A stretch of 47,731 nucleotides of DNA, taken from contig CAZFZT010000015.1 in the NCBI GenBank assembly GCA_964523675.1, positions 1 to 47,731 on the forward strand, written 5' to 3'. Position numbers and translations under genes: made by a program. Numbering within the stretch: the stretch's first letter is position 1; every line of letters begins with the position of its first letter. A model generated the notes under the pieces. That model saw only the letters and a program-made list of their open reading frames with translations, did not search any database and had not been told where the DNA came from. The DNA is from CAZFZT01 sp964523675 (GTDB lineage Bacteria; Planctomycetota; Phycisphaerae; Phycisphaerales; SM1A02). Below, one piece after another: positions 43,342 to 47,731 of the stretch.

Positions 43342-43361
43342 CCACGCTCAGGTGAGCGTGG
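43342..43361 (+). promoter_or_regulatory. Hairpin just before the TpsB ribosome-binding site
   Basis: CCACGCTC (43342-43349) pairs with GAGCGTGG (43354-43361) around AGGT, ending about eight nt before AAAGGGG (43369-43375). It could modulate translation of the transporter, or simply protect the transcript end. Confidence 0.5.
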
Positions 43362-43383
43362 AACTTGCAAAGGGGATTCGGTC

Positions 43384-45660
43384 TTGTCTACCAAGGTATT
43401 TATTGCAGGACTTTCCTTGCTCGTCATCTCCTTCCACAGCGCGGCAGTGGCCGCGGCTGAGGAAGCCGGCGCCATCTCATCTGCTCAACCTGCCGACGTT
43501 CATTACCGTGTGACCGGATTCGACGCGCGGTACGTACACATGCTCGCTGGATTGCCGCTGATGGAGAACTTCCTCGGCGGCGTCGAGGTTGAACTTGCTC
43601 AGATCAACGGCGTGTACAGTGCGCCCCTCGGCGACGGCGATCTGACGACGATCATCCTCGGTGAGGTGACGCCCGAAGCGCCGGTGACGCTGACCGGAAG
43701 CGCGGTGGCCGCAATCGCTGAAGCGCTTGCTGAGGCAGTCTCGAATCATCCCAATGTGGGCGGCGCGACGATCTTTGCGGCAGTTGATCCTCGCGACATT
43801 GATCCGCAAACCGGTCGCGATCTTCGACGTGGGACCGGGACACTGCGATATCGACTCGAATACACCGGTGATGCCTTCCTTATCGCCAGCATCGAGCCGA
43901 TTTACGATCAGCTGTACGATCCTGATCCGCGACCATCGGTCGATCAGCTCAAGCAAGACGTGCGCGTCGAGCTCACGCGGGTGGAGGAGGGGTTCGTCGC
44001 GTGGCGGCCGGGTGTCGTGCCGGAAGAGTACACGCTCGCTGACTTGCCGCAGGCGGGCTATACGCTCGCTGCTGTTCAGCAGATTGCTGAAGCGGTGAAA
44101 GACTACCTCGGCGAAGATGCTCCCGGACGTGGGTTGATCGGCATTACGGTACGACCTGCTATCGAAGGCGATGTCATTCGGTTGCGTATCGTGACCGGCG
44201 AAGTCGCTCAAGTGCGTACGCTTGCGTCCGGTCAACGAACCGGCGCAGAAGGACCCGCACGTGTCAATCACCCCTTGCACGATCGCATTCGTGAGAACTC
44301 ACCCCTGCGTCCGGGCGAGGGCGAGATCGCCGGTGACTTCCTCAACAAGCGCGCGCTTGACGAGTACGTCTACTTCCTCCAGCGCCATCCTGGTCGGCGC
44401 GTCGATGTGGCGCTTGCTCCGGGGCAAGATCCCAACACGGTCAACGTCGACTACCTGATTACCGAGAATCGGCCGTGGCTCCTTTACGGACAGGTTTCAA
44501 ATACAGGGACGCGGCAGACGGGAAGGTGGCGGGTGCGTTTCGGCTTCATGCACAATCAGCTGACGAACAATGACGATGTGCTGACGCTGGATTACAACAC
44601 TGCCGAGTTCTCGGACACCCACGCCTTCAGCGGTTCGTACGAAGCGCGTGCGTTCGATGCAGATCGGCTCCGCTGGCGCATCCACGGCATGTGGAGTGAG
44701 TTCGCAGCGACTGACGTCGGCATCCCGTTTCTGGAGTTCAATGGCGAGTCATGGATGGTTGGTGCCGAACTCATCTGGAACGCACTGCAGGATCGGCAGC
44801 TTTTTGTTGACGTGATCGGCGGCGCTCGCTTTATGCACGCCAGCGTTGAGAACCTCTTCGTCTTCCCCGGGTTTGTCTTCCCGATCAGCGAGGGGGATGA
44901 AGACTTTTTCATTCCATACGCCGGATTGCGGCTGCAGCGGACCGATGACACCTCGAACATCTTCGCTTCATTGATGTTCGAGGGATCCGTCGGCTCAGTG
45001 ACCAGCATCGACGGCGACGACCTGCCCGGGCTGGGGCGTCCGTTCCCGGACCGGGATTGGATGCTCATGGCGTGGGACACTTCATGCTCCTTTTTCCTCG
45101 AACCGCTCTTCAACCATGAAGCATGGAGTGATCCTTCGAGTCCGGAAAGTTCCACGCTGGCTCACGAGCTCGTGCTTGGTTTCAAGGGTCAGTACGCCTT
45201 TGGCAATCGGCTCGTCCCGCAATCCACCATGGTCGCAGGCGGTATGTTCAGTGTGCGTGGCTATCCGGAGTCGGTCGTCTCGGGCGACACCGTGATTATG
45301 GGATCCGCGGAATATCGCTTCCACCTGCCGAGAATCTTCACGCCCAGCGAGGACGCCGGCGACTTCTTCGGGCAGCCCTTCAGATGGTCGCCGCAGAACG
45401 TTTACGGTCGCCCTGACTGGGACCTGATCCTGCGTGGTTTTGTCGATGCCGCTCGAACCATGAATAGCGATCGTCGCGATTTCGAGGTTGACCACACACT
45501 TATCGGTGCTGGGGTCGGCATCGAGGTAGCCATCCGCCGAAATTTCAACGTCCGAGTAGATTGGGGCTTTGCCCTTAACGGGCTGGAAAACTCGATCGGC
45601 GAGTCAATCGTGAACTCTGGATCAAGTCGAGTTCACTTTGCAGCAACGATTTTGTATTGA
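43384..45660 (+). CDS. Two-partner-secretion outer-membrane transporter (TpsB/FhaC-like)
   Basis: A product of 758 residues from TTG 43384, which has AAAGGGG ahead of it and a clean signal peptide (LSTKVFIAGLSLLVISFHSAAVAAA). A POTRA-like region covers about 215-300 (GYTLAAVQQIAEAVKDYLG). A 16-strand Omp85-type barrel follows from about 350, with VRGYPES near residue 625, the VRGY signature of the ShlB/FhaC/HecB family. It exports its TpsA partner, encoded directly downstream. The first 200 or so residues before the POTRA are longer than in FhaC and are Asp/Pro-rich. A GTG at 43303 is the longer alternative. Confidence 0.9.
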   Translation: MSTKVFIAGLSLLVISFHSAAVAAAEEAGAISSAQPADVHYRVTGFDARYVHMLAGLPLMENFLGGVEVELAQINGVYSAPLGDGDLTTIILGEVTPEAPVTLTGSAVAAIAEALAEAVSNHPNVGGATIFAAVDPRDIDPQTGRDLRRGTGTLRYRLEYTGDAFLIASIEPIYDQLYDPDPRPSVDQLKQDVRVELTRVEEGFVAWRPGVVPEEYTLADLPQAGYTLAAVQQIAEAVKDYLGEDAPGRGLIGITVRPAIEGDVIRLRIVTGEVAQVRTLASGQRTGAEGPARVNHPLHDRIRENSPLRPGEGEIAGDFLNKRALDEYVYFLQRHPGRRVDVALAPGQDPNTVNVDYLITENRPWLLYGQVSNTGTRQTGRWRVRFGFMHNQLTNNDDVLTLDYNTAEFSDTHAFSGSYEARAFDADRLRWRIHGMWSEFAATDVGIPFLEFNGESWMVGAELIWNALQDRQLFVDVIGGARFMHASVENLFVFPGFVFPISEGDEDFFIPYAGLRLQRTDDTSNIFASLMFEGSVGSVTSIDGDDLPGLGRPFPDRDWMLMAWDTSCSFFLEPLFNHEAWSDPSSPESSTLAHELVLGFKGQYAFGNRLVPQSTMVAGGMFSVRGYPESVVSGDTVIMGSAEYRFHLPRIFTPSEDAGDFFGQPFRWSPQNVYGRPDWDLILRGFVDAARTMNSDRRDFEVDHTLIGAGVGIEVAIRRNFNVRVDWGFALNGLENSIGESIVNSGSSRVHFAATILY

Positions 45661-45756
45661 TATTCCTGAAATCTGAAGTACATTAGGGCAGTGCAAGTGA
45701 GGTTCTCTTGACCTCACCGAAGATGTCAATCGCTACACCCGGAAGGAAATTGTCAG

Positions 45757-47731
45757 ATGAGCAACGGCGAAACGCGGTCTTTCGTTGATTCCAATCTCAC
45801 CACTGTCGGTCGTTCTGCGGCACGGCCTCGTCGAACTCCGCTTCGGCGGCTCGCCCTGTTGGGCGCATCTGTTGCGTCGCTCGGATGGCTCATGACCGGT
45901 TCGCCGCAGCCAACTGCCGTCGCCGGTCCTGAAGGAGCAAATGTTCTGCAGGGCATTGCCGGCATCAGCCAGATCGGCAACTCGTGGTTTATCACCGCCA
46001 GCAACGGCGCCGTCATTGAATACTCCTCGTTCAATATCAGCCCGCTGGAGCTCGTCCAATTCCTTCAGCCGGGCAGCAATGCGGCAGTCCTGAACCTCAT
46101 CCCCTCGGGCGGCCCGACGACCATCGACGGCTCGCTGCTCTCCAATGGCATTGTCTACTTCGCCAATCCGGACGGAATCGTGTTCGGCAACAACGCCTAC
46201 GTGAACGTCGGAGGCATCTATGCGGCTGCCGGGAGCATCAACATCAATGATGTTGACGGCTTGGGCACTTCGTTCGAGCAGGCCATTCAGGGCGGCACGC
46301 CAATCGGCTTCAATCTGACCGGTGACATCAATGTGCTGGCCGGCGCGGATATTCTGGCTGGCCAGCCGGGCGCTCATCTGCTCGGACAGCGCATTGTCAA
46401 TGCAGGAACCATCTCAGCGGATGCGGGCGGCATGATCTCGCTCATTGCCCATAACGGGCAAGTAACGCTGAGCACTGCAGGGAGTCCCAACGGTCATTAT
46501 TACGTTAATGTCGACACCGGCTTTGGGGCTGACAACGGTAACATCGGCGGCACTGGAATCGTGAACCAGGGAACGCTCTCGTCCAACGGCGGACAGGTTG
46601 TTCTTGGCGCAAGCGACGTGTATTCGTTGGCCATTCGCCTGGAAGGGAGTGGAATTGCAGCGAATCCAGATATCGAAGGCGATACCGTTGTGTTCCATGG
46701 GGATGTTGAACTGGGAACGGACATCGCGATTCAAGCGGACGACACCATTTCGTTCAGCAACGATGTCTTCGGCGACAACGGTAACGAAAACCTCACGCTG
46801 ACAAGCGGCACGAACAGCACGGTCGATGGCGCTATCCACACGCTGCAGGATCTGACAGTTCACGACGGCACGCTCTCTGCCGGCTCGATCGCCATCGGCG
46901 GCGAACTGGCTTCGACGAACGCAGCGAGCGTTCAGTCAGCCAACGGTATCAGCGCGGCTTCGACAGATATCGTTGGCAATCTCTTTGCCAATAGCGGCCA
47001 GATCGCGATCAGCGGGCTGATGTCGGTTGACGGCAGCGTTACTGCCGGCAGCGGAAGTGTCAATGCGGGCTCGGCAGTAGTCGGCGGCACCACGTTTGCC
47101 TTCAACAATGTGCAGATCGGCGGAACCGCGTCCTTCGGCGACGACGTGATTGCGGTCACAGGCGATATCAATATTGATGACAACGTAACCCTCACTGGTG
47201 ATGTCCATTTGTCGGCCGCAATAGGCACCATTGATATCGATGGCGATGTGAGCGGTGCCCATAACCTCCAGTTCACGAGCAACGCCAATGAAAGCGGAGT
47301 TACTGTGAACGGCGCGATTGCAGGCGGCGTTGTCGACCTCAGCGTCAATGGCGGCGACCTCGCCGCAGACTCGATCGATATCGCTGGCAATCTGCTTTCG
47401 GCAAACGGCGTCGACATCACCACAAGCGGCGCAGCGGGCACCGATGTTGATGGCACGGCCTCGCTGGGCGGGAACCTGACCGCTCAGCAGGGCAATATCG
47501 ACATTGCGGGGCAGGTGACGATCACGGGCGCGAACGTTGAGATGAACGCCAATGATCAGATCATCCTCGGCGCGGGAGTGGGCGGGAATGCCGGAACCGA
47601 GAACCTGACGCTGACCAGCGGGACGAACTCGACAGTGGCGGGCGCGATTGACAACCTCAACGACCTGACGGTGAACGGCGGCGACCTCGCCGCAGACTCG
47701 ATCGATATCGCTGGCAATCTGCTTTCGGCAA
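45757..47731 (+). CDS. TpsA-type filamentous haemagglutinin-like exoprotein, 5' part
   Basis: Open to the window end (658 codons here), so it is partial. ATG 45757 has GGAAGGA upstream. A long Arg-rich n-region and hydrophobic stretch (LALLGASVASLGWLM) form an extended signal. The TPS domain follows: WFITASNGAVIEYSSFNISP, IPSGGPTTIDGSLLSNGIVYF, NPDGIVFG. Then come Gly/Asn/Asp-rich beta-helix repeats; a 55-bp stretch repeats perfectly at 47350-47404 and 47677-47731, a 327-bp (109-codon) period. The protein is carried out by the upstream TpsB and probably forms a large surface or extracellular fibre. Confidence 0.92.
   Translation, partial: MSNGETRSFVDSNLTTVGRSAARPRRTPLRRLALLGASVASLGWLMTGSPQPTAVAGPEGANVLQGIAGISQIGNSWFITASNGAVIEYSSFNISPLELVQFLQPGSNAAVLNLIPSGGPTTIDGSLLSNGIVYFANPDGIVFGNNAYVNVGGIYAAAGSININDVDGLGTSFEQAIQGGTPIGFNLTGDINVLAGADILAGQPGAHLLGQRIVNAGTISADAGGMISLIAHNGQVTLSTAGSPNGHYYVNVDTGFGADNGNIGGTGIVNQGTLSSNGGQVVLGASDVYSLAIRLEGSGIAANPDIEGDTVVFHGDVELGTDIAIQADDTISFSNDVFGDNGNENLTLTSGTNSTVDGAIHTLQDLTVHDGTLSAGSIAIGGELASTNAASVQSANGISAASTDIVGNLFANSGQIAISGLMSVDGSVTAGSGSVNAGSAVVGGTTFAFNNVQIGGTASFGDDVIAVTGDINIDDNVTLTGDVHLSAAIGTIDIDGDVSGAHNLQFTSNANESGVTVNGAIAGGVVDLSVNGGDLAADSIDIAGNLLSANGVDITTSGAAGTDVDGTASLGGNLTAQQGNIDIAGQVTITGANVEMNANDQIILGAGVGGNAGTENLTLTSGTNSTVAGAIDNLNDLTVNGGDLAADSIDIAGNLLSA
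47350..47731 (+). repeat. In-frame 327-bp repeat unit of the exoprotein
   Basis: 47350-47404 and 47677-47731 are identical over 55 bp (GDLAADSIDIAGNLL is encoded in both), 109 codons apart, with the second copy cut by the window end. A related ENLTLTSGTNSTV segment occurs at about 46785 and 47605. Confidence 0.9.

Noticed and set aside
45733..47456. Minus-strand frames opposite the exoprotein
   Set aside because: Antisense of a Gly/Asn-rich repetitive gene; the plus frame has a TPS domain and stays open to the window end.

Overview
The window looks like a chromosomal contig from a planctomycete of the Phycisphaerae type. This is an inference. It rests on high GC, very mixed gene orientation, many secreted Gln-rich or lipoprotein-like proteins, a CPxC-YDLRG-CPxC zinc-ribbon membrane protein, a large two-partner-secretion exoprotein, and intergenic spacers full of short palindromic or 'stuttering' repeats. 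No rRNA, tRNA, IS transposase, integrase or CRISPR array was seen.

Layout. 1-2.5 kb: a partial barrel-like protein, a TauE/SafE permease and an HtpX-type protease. 2.6-8.8 kb: accA flanked by a 26-bp inverted repeat, a small overlapping pair of membrane proteins, an M48 lipoprotein protease, menG/ubiE, a VOC protein overlapping a small-multidrug-export-type protein, then nrdR and a dienelactone-hydrolase-like lipoprotein on the minus strand. 9.0-12.3 kb: thrS and infC; infC starts with ATC and ends at a strong terminator with no rpmI-rplT. 12.4-17.9 kb: an orphan NarL-type response regulator opposite a run of secreted or stress-type genes: a Gln-rich DUF1579-like protein, a YciE/YciF-like ferritin-fold protein, a PRC-barrel protein and a small lipoprotein. 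Two of these share an undescribed helical Gln-rich module. 17.9-20.9 kb: an accessory patch with lower GC, containing tandem repeats, a frameshifted small gene, an unrecognised overlapping two-gene module and a zinc-ribbon membrane protein. 20.9-24.7 kb: ffh, a KGG (YciG-like) protein and an SthA-type transhydrogenase. 24.7-33.4 kb: an 8-bp tandem repeat, a TPR/gluzincin peptidase, a LolA-like protein, recR, a small HExxH protein overlapping fmt, a metallophosphoesterase, a 21-bp palindromic repeat array and cystathionine beta-synthase. 33.6-42.1 kb: hrpA (with repeat DNA read in frame inside it), tsaD (apparent CTG start), a CtpA-type protease and hflX. 42.1-47.7 kb: a PD-(D/E)XK-like protein, then a TpsB outer-membrane transporter and its TpsA exoprotein, which runs off the window end.

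How the genes fit together. Much of the window is housekeeping: translation (thrS, infC, fmt, hflX, tsaD), protein targeting (ffh), fatty-acid and quinone synthesis (accA, menG) and repair (recR). Around it are envelope proteolysis and secretion functions. The best candidates for something undescribed are the two-gene module at 18.5-20.1 kb, the Gln-rich module shared by the secreted proteins at 13.6-17.4 kb, and the unusually dense set of dispersed repeat families, one of which sits inside hrpA.
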